Assembly (NCBI GenBank): GCA_963747005.1
Contig: CAVVDT010000011.1
Location: forward strand, 62,001-126,000
Reading direction: 5' to 3'
DNA length: 64,000 bases
DNA from: CAVVDT01 sp963747005
GTDB lineage: Bacteria > Pseudomonadota > Alphaproteobacteria > Rhizobiales > Aestuariivirgaceae
Shown here: positions 8,494 through 16,864 of the stretch, in pieces
Position numbering within the stretch: the stretch's first letter is position 1
How the letters are laid out: each line of letters starts with the position of its first letter
Notes under the pieces: model-generated
Databases searched by the model: none
Told to the model about the DNA's origin: nothing
Seen by the model: only the letters and a program-made list of their open reading frames with translations
Program-made: the position numbers and the translations under genes

Positions 8494-10050
8494 TCAGAAA
8501 TCCGTCGGCTGGCCGCCTTCGGCGATACGCCGTTCGACGAAGGCGTCCAGTTCGGCCGCGATGGCCGCATCGATATAGGGATCCTGATATTCCGCCAGCA
8601 CCTGCTTCCATAGGGTATTGGCCTTCTGCCAGGCCTCAGGCGCGCCGGCGGCGTGCCATTGCTGGAAATTCCGCCAGTCGGAGATGAGGGGGGCATAAAA
8701 GGCATCGGTGTAGCGCGCCAGGGTATGGGCGCAGCCGAAGAAATGCCCGCCCGGCCCCACTTCGCGCATGGCATCGAGGCCGAGTGCATCCTCGCTCAGG
8801 TCGAGCGGTTCGAGGAATTTTTCGATCATCTGCAAGAGGTCGATGTCGAGGGCGAACTTTTCGAACGAGCCGACGAGGCCGCCTTCCATCCACCCGGCGG
8901 CATGGATGATGAGATTGCCGCCGCCCATGATCGCCCCCCACAGGGAAAACACCGACTCATAGGCCGCCTGGGCGTCCACCGTGTTGGCTGCGCAGGTGCC
9001 GGAGGTGCGGTAGGGCAGGGCGTAGCGGCGCGCGAACTGGCCGCCGACAATGGCCGCCTTCATGTATTCCGGCGTCCCGAAGGCCGGCGCACCCGACTTC
9101 ATGTCGACGTTGGAGGTAAAGCCGCCATAGATGAACGGCGCGCCGGGCTTGGAAAGCTGGTTGAGGGCAAGGCCCGCCAGCGCTTCGGCGTTCTGTTCCA
9201 CCAGCGCGCCCGCCACCGTCACCGGCGCCATCGCCCCGGCCAACGTGAACGGAGTGACGCAGGTGATCTGCCCCATGCGCGCCATCTCGATGATGCCCAT
9301 GGCCATCGGCCCGTCGAGCTTCAGGGGCGAGTTGGTGTTGACGACGGTGAAGACCGACGGCTCGGCCTGCATCTGCTCCATGGGAATGCCACGGGCGATG
9401 CGCGCCATCTCGACGCCGTCGAACAGCCGCTCGCGGCCCGTCGATGAAGTGAACAACACCTTGTCCGACAGCCTTATTTTCGAGCGCCCGATATGCAGGT
9501 GCCGCACCCGCGGATGCACATCGAGGGCATCGGTCGAGCCGCCGCCCGAGGCATGGATGCAGTTGAAGAACTGCGACAGGCGGATGAAGTTCTGGTTGTC
9601 GGCGAGCGTTCCCGGCCGCCGCCCGCGATCCATGTCGGAACAATTGGGCGGCCCGCCGACCGGCGAAAACGCGATCCAGTCGCCGCCGATGCGGATCGAG
9701 TGTTCCGGGTTGCGGGCATGGAAGGTGAATTCCGCCGGCGCCAGGCCAATCGCCGCCTCGATGATCTCGCGCCCGATGCGCACCCGTTCGCCGTCCACCA
9801 GCGCGCCGGCCTTCTGATAGATGTCGCGCGCCTCGGGCAGCACCACGTCCATGCCGATTTCCTCGAGGATATCGAGCGAGGCCATGTGCATGGTTTCGAG
9901 CTGATCGTCGGAGACGAGCTTCATCGCCGGAAAGGCGCGCCTGGGTTGCTTCCACGCCAACTGCTGGATGCCCCGCGGCCCCTCGCTGTCGCGCCGCCGC
10001 CCCCCGTCGCGCAAACGGCGTCTGGCGGCGGGCTCGGCGATGGTCGACAT
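8494..10050 (-). CDS. MttB-superfamily (COG5598) corrinoid methyltransferase, non-pyrrolysine, copy 1
   Basis: 518 residues from the ATG at 10050; the frame could begin at 10092, but the shorter start matches the second copy in this window. The body matches the trimethylamine methyltransferase superfamily (e.g. LDILEEIGMDVVLPEAR, MDRGRRPGTL, GGFTSNVDMKSGAPAFGTPE, REVGPGGHFFGCAHT). There is no in-frame amber codon, so it is one of the pyrrolysine-free members. Those characterised in other bacteria move a methyl group from a quaternary amine such as glycine betaine, proline betaine or carnitine to a Co(I) corrinoid protein. The N-terminus is arginine-rich (RRRLRDGGRRRDSEGPRG). MtrH-like and MetF-like genes follow on the same strand further along. 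The actual substrate cannot be read from the sequence. Confidence 0.88.
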   Translation of the reverse strand: MSTIAEPAARRRLRDGGRRRDSEGPRGIQQLAWKQPRRAFPAMKLVSDDQLETMHMASLDILEEIGMDVVLPEARDIYQKAGALVDGERVRIGREIIEAAIGLAPAEFTFHARNPEHSIRIGGDWIAFSPVGGPPNCSDMDRGRRPGTLADNQNFIRLSQFFNCIHASGGGSTDALDVHPRVRHLHIGRSKIRLSDKVLFTSSTGRERLFDGVEMARIARGIPMEQMQAEPSVFTVVNTNSPLKLDGPMAMGIIEMARMGQITCVTPFTLAGAMAPVTVAGALVEQNAEALAGLALNQLSKPGAPFIYGGFTSNVDMKSGAPAFGTPEYMKAAIVGGQFARRYALPYRTSGTCAANTVDAQAAYESVFSLWGAIMGGGNLIIHAAGWMEGGLVGSFEKFALDIDLLQMIEKFLEPLDLSEDALGLDAMREVGPGGHFFGCAHTLARYTDAFYAPLISDWRNFQQWHAAGAPEAWQKANTLWKQVLAEYQDPYIDAAIAAELDAFVERRIAEGGQPTDF

Positions 10051-10221
10051 GGGAGCGGTCCTTGTCTTGCGAACGGGCCGGCAGGCCTTCATCGCGGTAA
10101 TATCTGCTGCTTCGGCACCGGGAACCTACGCTAAAACCATGCGACTTTCCACCGCTGGCGAGCCTTTGCGCGGCCGCCCACATAAGCGCCGGTTGAAGGC
10201 GTCATTCTGAAGGGATTTCCC

Positions 10222-10530
10222 ATGCGCCGGTTGTCATTATTGCGTGCCGCAGTGCCTTCGGTTCTGGTCGCGCTGGTGATGGCCACGGCTCCGGCACATC
10301 CCGCGGCAACCGGTTCTCCGAACAATCCGTTGGCCAATCTCCATCCGTGGACGAGCGGCCGGATCATCGCGCCCGTAGAAGGGCAAAGCAGCTATCCCCA
10401 GCACCGCCGCCGTACCGATCATTCCTACGGCCGCAATCCAGGCTTCGGCTTTACCAACCCCTTTCCCCGCGACGACCCGTCAATCGGCATCGAAATCCGC
10501 GACGGCCACGGGCGTGGCCATCATCGTTGA
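10222..10530 (+). CDS. small secreted protein of unknown function
   Basis: 102 residues with an N-terminal signal peptide (MRRLSLLRAAVPSVLVALVMATAPAHPAAT) and a mature part rich in P, G, H and R that ends in RDGHGRGHHR. It is transcribed away from the MttB copy 1 gene, with 171 bp between them that probably hold both promoters. I do not recognise the family. The mature part is short and probably disordered. Confidence 0.6.
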   Translation: MRRLSLLRAAVPSVLVALVMATAPAHPAATGSPNNPLANLHPWTSGRIIAPVEGQSSYPQHRRRTDHSYGRNPGFGFTNPFPRDDPSIGIEIRDGHGRGHHR

Positions 10531-10633
10531 TGCCAGGGGGTAATTGCTGACTGCCGGGCATCCGGCATGCGCTGCTGGATGCTCTCACGCGGGGTCGTTC
10601 GGGCGCTGATCGAAGGCGCAGCCGCCGGTCGGC

Positions 10634-11590
10634 TCACCCCCTCCTGCGCCGCCTTTCGTCGCGGGCGCGGCGGCGGCTGTCGGCATCGTCGCCTGCCGGA
10701 GCAGCGCCGTCGGCACTGGGGGCGGCGGCCGGGGCCGGTTCGCGGAATTTCCTGATCCACGCCTTGCAGTTCCTGTCGACGCCGTTGAGCACGTTGGCGC
10801 CCATGATGGCGTGCATGTCTTCATCGTGCAGCGGATTCATGATCGCCGAGGTCATGCCGTGCGAGGCGGCCATGGCGAGGAAATAGCCGGTGAGGGCCCG
10901 CCGGTGGGGCATGCCGAAAGAGATGTTCGAGGCCCCGCAGGTGGTGTTGACCTTCAGTTCCTCGCGCAGGCGGCGCACCAGGCGAAAAACCTGCTGGCCG
11001 GCGGTGCCCATGGCGCCGATCGGCATGACCAGCGGATCGACCACGATGTCTTGCGGCTTGATGCCGAAATCGGCGGCCCGGTTGACGATCTTGCGCGCCA
11101 CCTCGAAGCGTACATCGGGGTCTTCGGAAATGCCGGTCTCGTCGTTGGAGATGGCGACGACGGGCACGTTGTACTTCTTGATCAGCGGCAGGATGGCTTC
11201 CAGCCGGTCCTCCTCGCCGGTGATCGAATTGACCAGCGGCCGGCCCCTGACGGTCTCCAGGCCGACGGCGAGCGCGGCGGGAACCGATGAGTCGATGCAG
11301 ATCGGCAGGTCGACGAGCCCCTGCACGATCTCCAGCGTCTGGCGCAGCAGCGGCGGCTCGGTCTCGTTGGGGTTGACGGCGGTGACCCCGGCATTGACGT
11401 CGAGCACCATGGCGCCGGCTTCCATCTGGGCGATGGCATCGGCCTCCACCATGGAAAAATTGCCGGCCACCATTTCCGCCGCCAGCTTCTTGCGGCCGGT
11501 GGGGTTGATGCGTTCGCCGATCACGCAGAACGGCCTGTCGAAGCCGATGATGACTTCCCTGGTCGCCGAGGCGAGGAGCGTATGGGTCAT
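10634..11590 (-). CDS. MtrH/DHPS-type methyltetrahydrofolate:corrinoid methyltransferase
   Basis: 318 residues. It has the pterin-binding (dihydropteroate synthase-like) TIM barrel of AcsE, MtgA and MtrH proteins: FCVIGERINPTGRKK at the start, AGAMVLDVNAG, DLPICIDSS, LVNSITGEE, VVAISNDETG, IVVDPLVMPIG and TCGASNISFGMP. These proteins move methyl groups between a methyl-corrinoid protein and tetrahydrofolate. In this setting it would take the methyl group loaded by the MttB-type enzyme and produce 5-methyl-tetrahydrofolate, which the neighbouring MetF-like protein could oxidise. The barrel is followed by an Ala/Pro linker and an Arg-rich tail (RRRARDERRRRRG). Start ATG 11590, with AAGGA upstream. 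Confidence 0.88.
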   Translation of the reverse strand: MTHTLLASATREVIIGFDRPFCVIGERINPTGRKKLAAEMVAGNFSMVEADAIAQMEAGAMVLDVNAGVTAVNPNETEPPLLRQTLEIVQGLVDLPICIDSSVPAALAVGLETVRGRPLVNSITGEEDRLEAILPLIKKYNVPVVAISNDETGISEDPDVRFEVARKIVNRAADFGIKPQDIVVDPLVMPIGAMGTAGQQVFRLVRRLREELKVNTTCGASNISFGMPHRRALTGYFLAMAASHGMTSAIMNPLHDEDMHAIMGANVLNGVDRNCKAWIRKFREPAPAAAPSADGAAPAGDDADSRRRARDERRRRRG

Positions 11591-11784
11591 GGAAAGGTGT
11601 CCTTGATCTGCTTGGGGGTCAGGAGGCCGCCGCCCGGCGAGGCATGTCGCGCCGACAGCTTGCGACGAGGATCGCCATGAAGAAACCGCTCCCTGAACTG
11701 CTTGCCGTGCTTATTGCGCCGATGCGCCCGCCTCCACTTATGCCGGAGCGACTTGTTGACACGGAAAACCGACTGGCCGCCCCA

Positions 11785-12672
11785 TCACGGCGCGGCGCAA
11801 CCCTGATACGCCACAGAACCCAGCAGATCGAGCGCCGGCTGGGCCTTGTTGAGCACGTAGAAATGAATGTGCCGCGCCCCGTTGGCGCGCAGCGCGGCGA
11901 CCTGTTCGGCAACGAAGGCCTGTGCCTCGGTGCGCGCCGCCAGCGGGTCCTCGTGCCAGCGCGCGAAACGCTCCCGGAGGCGCACCGGTACGCCCGCGCC
12001 GCAGCGCTCGGCAAACCCGGCGGCGCGTGAAAAATCCTCGAACACCAGGACCCCCGGCACCACATGGCGTTCGAGCCCATGGCGCGCCAGGGTATCGCGG
12101 AACCTGAGGTAGGCCGGGGTGTCGAGGAAGAACTGGGTGATGGCGCGGCTGGCGCCGGCATCGAACTTGGCCTTCAGCACATCGAGGTCGGCTTGCGGCG
12201 ATGCCGCCTTGGGATGCACTTCCGGGTAGCAGGCAACCGAAATGTCGGCGATACCGCGGCGGCTGAGCGCCCTGACGAGGCTGACCGCGTCGGGAAAACC
12301 GCCCGGCGCCACCGCATCGGCGGGGGCATCGCCCCTCAGCGCCACGAAGCGCCTCACCCCCATCGCCAGGAACTGTTCGATGGTCGCTTCCGTCACCGTC
12401 CGGCTTTCGGCGACCGAAGTGATGTGGGCGGCGACCGGGACGGCGAGCCGCACCATGAAGGCGGCCACCGCATCCAGCGAGCGCTGGCGGGTGGAGCCGC
12501 CCGCCCCGAACGTCATGGAGATGAAGGCCGGGCTCAGGCTCTCAAGTTGCCGCGCCGTCTCCACCAGCCTGTCGATGCCGTCGGGTCTGGCGGGCGGGAA
12601 GAACTCCAGGGAGACATCGTTGGTGCTGCCGTAGTGCTGCTGCTGGCGGGCCGTCTGAAGTCCGTAGGGCAT
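11785..12672 (-). CDS. MetF-like 5,10-methylenetetrahydrofolate reductase
   Basis: 295 residues from ATG 12672, chosen because AAGGAGA lies at ideal spacing; a longer frame from 12699 would remove it. Conserved MetF features are SLEFFPPA, FISMTFGAGGSTR, AHITSV, VALRGDAP, SVACYPEVHP, FDAGASRAITQFFLD and HIHFYVLNK. MetF interconverts 5,10-methylene- and 5-methyl-tetrahydrofolate with a flavin. Sitting just upstream of the MtrH-like gene on the same strand (194 bp gap), it probably works here in the oxidative direction, feeding methyl groups into the tetrahydrofolate pool, rather than for methionine synthesis. That direction is inferred from context. Confidence 0.87.
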   Translation of the reverse strand: MPYGLQTARQQQHYGSTNDVSLEFFPPARPDGIDRLVETARQLESLSPAFISMTFGAGGSTRQRSLDAVAAFMVRLAVPVAAHITSVAESRTVTEATIEQFLAMGVRRFVALRGDAPADAVAPGGFPDAVSLVRALSRRGIADISVACYPEVHPKAASPQADLDVLKAKFDAGASRAITQFFLDTPAYLRFRDTLARHGLERHVVPGVLVFEDFSRAAGFAERCGAGVPVRLRERFARWHEDPLAARTEAQAFVAEQVAALRANGARHIHFYVLNKAQPALDLLGSVAYQGCAAP

Positions 12673-12689
12673 CGCGTGTCTCCTTAAAA

Positions 12690-12705
12690 ACATAAACACA
12701 TAAAC
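12690..12705. promoter_or_regulatory. AT-rich direct repeat in the metF-like promoter region
   Basis: ACATAAAC occurs twice head to tail, about 20-35 bp upstream of the metF-like start, and GATAT occurs twice nearby on the same strand as that gene. The whole 12680-12735 stretch is AT-rich in a GC-rich genome. This could be the core promoter and an operator for the divergently transcribed metF-like and mlaC-like genes. No known motif is matched with confidence. Confidence 0.35.
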
Positions 12706-12924
12706 ATATCCTTATATCATTGTAAATGCCGCTTTTGAATTTTCATCCGTCGCTTTTCATGCCTGGCTGCGGCGCTGCCTGAGGCTCCCGCACCGCTCGC
12801 TTACCCGGTGACCGGTCCCGCCGCCGATTGCGCCTTGAAATCGCGGCAAAGCCTTGGTTCAAATGACCCGGTTGCACGCAGAGGCCGGTGCCGGTACGCG
12901 AAGCCGCATTTGAAGGGGCATGCT

Positions 12925-13503
12925 GTGAAGATGGACCTGCTTCGACCCGCCGGCGTCCTGAAACGTTGCGCTTTGGCGCTGTGCGTGATGTTCCTGGTAC
13001 AGACGGGCACCTCGGCAAGGGCCGCGACCTGCCCGCAGATGGGCATCGCCATCGAGGCGGGCAACGCCTTTCTCGCCGCCGCGAAGACCGAGCGCCCCGC
13101 CGATTTTGCCGCGGCCCTGGCGAAATATACCGACATGAACCGCGTCGCGCTGTTCGCGCTGGGCAAGTACCGCACGGCGCTGACGGCTTCCCGGCGCGCC
13201 GAATTCGTTGCCTTGACCAGCCATTATGTGGCCAACACGCTGGCGGGTTTTGCGCTCAAATTCCGGGCCGTTTCCATCAAGCCGATCGAATGCCGGGACG
13301 CCACTGTGATAACCAGCCTCGAATTCGGCGGTGGCCGAGCGGCGCAGCGCGCCGTGTGGCGCATCGAGGGGGGCAAGGTGGTCGACGTCGATGTTCAGCA
13401 CGCCTGGCTGGCGCAGTTGCTGCGCGAAAACTACGCGGCCATCCTGGACAAGGCCGGCGGCAATATCGAGGCCTTGTTCACCACCCTCAAGGCAACGCCC
13501 TGA
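12925..13503 (+). CDS. MlaC/Ttg2D-like periplasmic lipid-binding protein, tandem copy 1
   Basis: 192 residues from GTG 12925, which has GAAGGGG at good spacing; ATG 12931 is an alternative. A signal peptide (LKRCALALCVMFLVQTGTSARA) is followed by an MlaC-type domain with SHYVANTLAGFALKF, AVWRIEGGKVVDVDV and AAILDKAGGNIEALFTTL, which match the end of MlaC. MlaC carries phospholipids between the outer membrane and the inner-membrane MlaFEDB transporter. No mlaD, mlaE or mlaF gene is near. It is the first of three head-to-tail paralogues and the most diverged. Confidence 0.78.
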   Translation: MKMDLLRPAGVLKRCALALCVMFLVQTGTSARAATCPQMGIAIEAGNAFLAAAKTERPADFAAALAKYTDMNRVALFALGKYRTALTASRRAEFVALTSHYVANTLAGFALKFRAVSIKPIECRDATVITSLEFGGGRAAQRAVWRIEGGKVVDVDVQHAWLAQLLRENYAAILDKAGGNIEALFTTLKATP

Positions 13504-13700
13504 GGCCCCGACGTTGCTGCCCGATGGCCGCTTTGCGATCTTCGGCGAGGCGTTTCGGCGTCGCTGATTTCGCTTTTCGCCGCAGTGCCGAATAGCTATG
13601 ATCGCGCGCTTGCGCCAACCCGCGTGCTGCGAACGGCAAATGACCCTTCGGCTGCCACGGGTTAAGGGGCAAGGTGAGGCCTTCTTGAGGAGCGTGGATC

Positions 13701-14303
13701 ATGCGGATCGCGGTGTTGTCTTTCGGCAACCTGATGCGTTGCCTGACGTTTTGCTGTGGCATTTTGCTGGCATTGTCCGTGATCGGAGGCGCCCCGGCGC
13801 GGGCTGCAAGCTGCTCTGGTTCAGATGTGGTTATGCAGGCCGGCAATGCTTTCCTGGCGGCCGCGCGGACCAAGCGCGCCGCCGATTTCGCCGATGCGCT
13901 GGCGCGCTATACCGACATGAACCAGATCGCGCTGTTCGCCCTCGGCAAGTACCGCTCGTCGCTGCCGGCCGAGCGCACCGGCGAGTTCGTTGCGCTGACC
14001 AGTGCCTACGTCGCCAACACGCTGGCCGATTTCGCCCGCAAGTTCAGGGCCACGTCCATCGCCCTCATCGACTGCCGCGGCGATCAGATATCCACCCGGC
14101 TGAATTTCGGCGCTTCCGCGGCCAAGCGCGCCACCTGGCGCATCTCGGGCGGCAAGGTCGTCGACGTCAACGTGCAGAACGTGTGGCTCGCCCAGATGTT
14201 GCGCGACAACTATACCGGCATCCTCAGCCGGGCCGGCGGCAACATTTCCATCCTGTTCTCCAATATCGGCGCGGCCCCCGATCGCCAGCTCGGCGTCAAC
14301 TGA
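13701..14303 (+). CDS. MlaC/Ttg2D-like periplasmic protein, tandem copy 2
   Basis: 200 residues; ATG 13701 follows TTGAGGAG. A signal peptide (MRCLTFCCGILLALSVIGGAPARA) precedes the same domain as copy 1: RYTDMNQIALFALGKYRSSLPA, SAYVANTLADFARKF, WRISGGKVVDVNVQNVWLAQMLRDNY and ending in NISILFSNIGAAP. It is closer to copy 3 than to copy 1. The 197-bp gap before it has room for its own promoter. The role is inferred to be transport or binding of a lipid or another hydrophobic molecule in the periplasm. No cognate permease is present in the window. Confidence 0.78.
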   Translation: MRIAVLSFGNLMRCLTFCCGILLALSVIGGAPARAASCSGSDVVMQAGNAFLAAARTKRAADFADALARYTDMNQIALFALGKYRSSLPAERTGEFVALTSAYVANTLADFARKFRATSIALIDCRGDQISTRLNFGASAAKRATWRISGGKVVDVNVQNVWLAQMLRDNYTGILSRAGGNISILFSNIGAAPDRQLGVN

Positions 14304-14547
14304 ATTGCCATCGCCGGATTGGGTCGGGGTGTCACCGGACGCGATTTGAACCGTCGGGCTGGATTGACCTAAGCGCAATTGCGGCGCCCGCCCCCGTGAC
14401 GAGGGCGGCGTCAACCCTTTCATTCCGGCGGGAGGCGGGTTAGCATCCGCCCGCATCGTTGATAACGGCGTCGTCTTCACCGGCCGTCATTGCGGGAGCG
14501 GCGCCTGCAAGTGAGGGGCACGACAAGCCCCCGGGAGGAGTGCAATC

Positions 14548-15150
14548 ATGTCGGCACGTTTCAACCCCGCCCAGGTCTTCAGAGCGAGTCTCGCGGCGTT
14601 TCTCGGCATTTTCGTTGCTGCGTCCCTGACGCTCTCGATGCCGGCGCGGGCGGCGAGCTGCCCGGAGGCCGATGTGGCGCTGCAGGCAGGCAGGGCCTTC
14701 CTCGCCGCCGCCCACACCCAGCGTGCTGCTGATTTCGCCGCGGCCCTGTCGCAATATGCCGACATGCACCGGATTGCGCTGTTCGCGCTCGGCAAGTACC
14801 GCAAGTCGCTGCCGGCCGGCCAGACCGAAGAATTCGTCCAGTTGACCAGCCGCTATGTCGCCAACACCCTCGCTGACTTCGCCCGCAAGTTCCGGGCACG
14901 CGGCATCAGCTTGATCGACTGCCGTGGTAGCCAGGTGGCCACCCGGCTGGACTTCGGCGCCCGCCCGGCCAAGCGCGCCACCTGGCGCATTTCGGGCGGC
15001 AAGGTCGTCGACGTGAACGTGCAGAACGTCTGGCTGGCGCAGTTGCTGCGCGACAATTTCGTCGGCATCCTGCAAAAGGCTGGCGGCAACATTGCAATCC
15101 TGTTGTCCAACATCGGCGCGGCCCCCCCACGCAAGCTCGGTTCAAGCTGA
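14548..15150 (+). CDS. MlaC/Ttg2D-like periplasmic protein, tandem copy 3
   Basis: 200 residues; ATG 14548 follows GGGAGGAG. A signal peptide (FLGIFVAASLTLSMPARA) is followed by the MlaC-type domain: QYADMHRIALFALGKYRKSLPA, SRYVANTLADFARKF, WRISGGKVVDVNVQNVWLAQLLRDNF and NIAILLSNIGAAPP. The near identity to copy 2 over the C-terminal half points to a fairly recent duplication. It lies 145 bp upstream of MttB copy 2 on the same strand, but a palindrome in between suggests separate control of the methyltransferase. Confidence 0.78.
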   Translation: MSARFNPAQVFRASLAAFLGIFVAASLTLSMPARAASCPEADVALQAGRAFLAAAHTQRAADFAAALSQYADMHRIALFALGKYRKSLPAGQTEEFVQLTSRYVANTLADFARKFRARGISLIDCRGSQVATRLDFGARPAKRATWRISGGKVVDVNVQNVWLAQLLRDNFVGILQKAGGNIAILLSNIGAAPPRKLGSS

Positions 15151-15254
15151 GGCCTGCCACCATCGGGGCATGACGGTGAAACGCCGCGCCCGGCTTGTCG
15201 CTTTCCGGCGGCAAGGGGGCGTTGGCGCGCGGCACCGCTAGCCGCCAGCCTGTA

Positions 15255-15273
15255 TCAACTGGGCGCCAGTTGA
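15255..15273. promoter_or_regulatory. perfect 8-bp inverted repeat ahead of MttB copy 2, candidate operator
   Basis: TCAACTGG and CCAGTTGA form a perfect inverted repeat with a 3-base centre (GCG), 22 bp ahead of the methyltransferase start. The size and position fit a repressor or activator site close to the transcription or translation start. A related repeat (TCAATTG..CCAATTGA) lies at 6202-6219. Confidence 0.5.
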
Positions 15274-15295
15274 ACAGAATTCACCGGGCCGTGAA

Positions 15296-16864
15296 ATGAA
15301 CAGCACCGATACCTCTGCCTCCGCCGGCGATGCCCGCCGCGGCCGCCGTGCCTCCGGCGGCGCCGATGCCCGCCGCGCCGCCCGCACCGGCGGCCACCAG
15401 ATCCAGCTCACCTACATCAAGCGCAATATCCCGCTTTACGAGGTGCTGAGCGAGGAGGGCCTCACCCTCATCGAGCACAACGCCGAGCGGGTGCTGGAGG
15501 AAATCGGCATCGACTTCCGCGACGATGCCGAAGCGCTTTCCATGTGGAAGGACGCCGGCGCCGACGTCAGGGGCGAGCGGGTGCACTTTCCCAAGGGTCT
15601 GGTGCGCAGCCTCATCAAGACCGCTCCCCGCCAGTTCACCCAGCATGCCCGCAACCCTGCCCGCTCGGTGGAGGTCGGGGGCAACAACACCGTCTACGCC
15701 CCCGTCTACGGCCCGCCCTTCATCCGCAACCTCGATGACGGCCGCCGCTATGCCACCATCGAGGATTTCCGCAATTTCGTGAAGCTGGCCTACCTCGCAC
15801 CCTCCATCCACCATTCCGGCGGCACGGTGTGCGAGCCCGTGGACATTCCCGTCGCCAAGCGCCATCTCGACATGGTCTACAGCCACATCCGCTATTCCGA
15901 CAAACCCTTCATGGGCTCGGTGACGGCGCCCGAGCGCGCCCGCGACAGCGTCAGCATGGCCAAGATGGTGTTCGGCGACGAATTCGTCGATCAGAACTGC
16001 GTGCTCATCAACCTCATCAACGCCAACTCGCCCTTGGTCTTCGACGGCACCATGCTCGGTGCCCTGAAGGTCTATGCCCGCGCCGGCCAGGCGACCGTCA
16101 TCTCGCCCTTCATCCTGTCAGGCGCCATGTCGGCGGTGACGGTGATCGGCACGCTGACCCAGATCCTTGCCGAGGCCTCCGTCGGCATGGCCTTTGCGCA
16201 GCTCTGCCGTCCCGGCGCCCCGGTGGTGTTCGGCACCTTTGCCTCGTCCATCTCCATGCAGTCGGGCGCCCCGACTTTCGGCACCCCGGAGCCGGCCCAT
16301 GTGCTGTTCGGCGCCGCCCAGTTGGCCCGCCGCCTCGGGGTGCCGTTCCGTTCCGGCGGCTCCTTGTGCGGCTCCAAGCTCCCCGATGCCCAGGCCGCTC
16401 ATGAAAGCGCCAACACCTTGTGGCCGACGCTGCTGGCGGGCGTCAACTTCTGCCTGCACGCGGCGGGCTGGCTGGAGGGCGGGTTGGCCTCGGGCTATGA
16501 GAAATTCATCATCGACGCCGACCAGCTTTCCATGTTCCAGAGGATGTCGGAAGGCATCGATTATTCCGAAAACGGCCAGGCGCTCGATGCCATCCGCGAA
16601 GTCGGACCGGGCAGCCACTTCCTCGGCTGCGCCCATACCCAGGCCAACTTCGAAAACGCCTTCTGGCGCTCCATCGTCGCCGACAACAACTCCTTCGAGC
16701 AATGGCGCGACGACGGCTCAAAGGACGCCGCCACCCGCGCCAACGCCATCTGGAAGCGCCAGTTGCAGGACTACGTCGCCCCCGACCTCGACCCCGGCAT
16801 CGACGAGGCTTTGAAGGCTTTCATGGCAAACCGCAAGGCGGTCCTTCCCGACGGCGTTTCGTGA
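15296..16864 (+). CDS. MttB-superfamily (COG5598) corrinoid methyltransferase, non-pyrrolysine, copy 2
   Basis: 522 residues from ATG 15296; no clear ribosome site precedes it, and a GTG at 15291 is out of frame. It has the MttB-superfamily fold (IEHNAERVLEEIGIDF, GPPFIRNLDDGRRYATIEDF, GTFASSISMQSGAPTFGTPE, REVGPGSHFLGCAHTQ) and no amber codon. It is clearly related to copy 1 but differs throughout, so the two probably use different methylated substrates. The N-terminus is again Arg-rich (RRGRRASGGADARRAARTGG). It is alone on its strand behind a palindromic operator candidate. The methyl acceptor would be a corrinoid protein encoded elsewhere. Confidence 0.88.
   Translation: MNSTDTSASAGDARRGRRASGGADARRAARTGGHQIQLTYIKRNIPLYEVLSEEGLTLIEHNAERVLEEIGIDFRDDAEALSMWKDAGADVRGERVHFPKGLVRSLIKTAPRQFTQHARNPARSVEVGGNNTVYAPVYGPPFIRNLDDGRRYATIEDFRNFVKLAYLAPSIHHSGGTVCEPVDIPVAKRHLDMVYSHIRYSDKPFMGSVTAPERARDSVSMAKMVFGDEFVDQNCVLINLINANSPLVFDGTMLGALKVYARAGQATVISPFILSGAMSAVTVIGTLTQILAEASVGMAFAQLCRPGAPVVFGTFASSISMQSGAPTFGTPEPAHVLFGAAQLARRLGVPFRSGGSLCGSKLPDAQAAHESANTLWPTLLAGVNFCLHAAGWLEGGLASGYEKFIIDADQLSMFQRMSEGIDYSENGQALDAIREVGPGSHFLGCAHTQANFENAFWRSIVADNNSFEQWRDDGSKDAATRANAIWKRQLQDYVAPDLDPGIDEALKAFMANRKAVLPDGVS

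Noticed and set aside
8494..16864. Pyrrolysine-type MttB
   Set aside because: Neither MttB-like gene has an in-frame amber codon and no pyl genes are visible.
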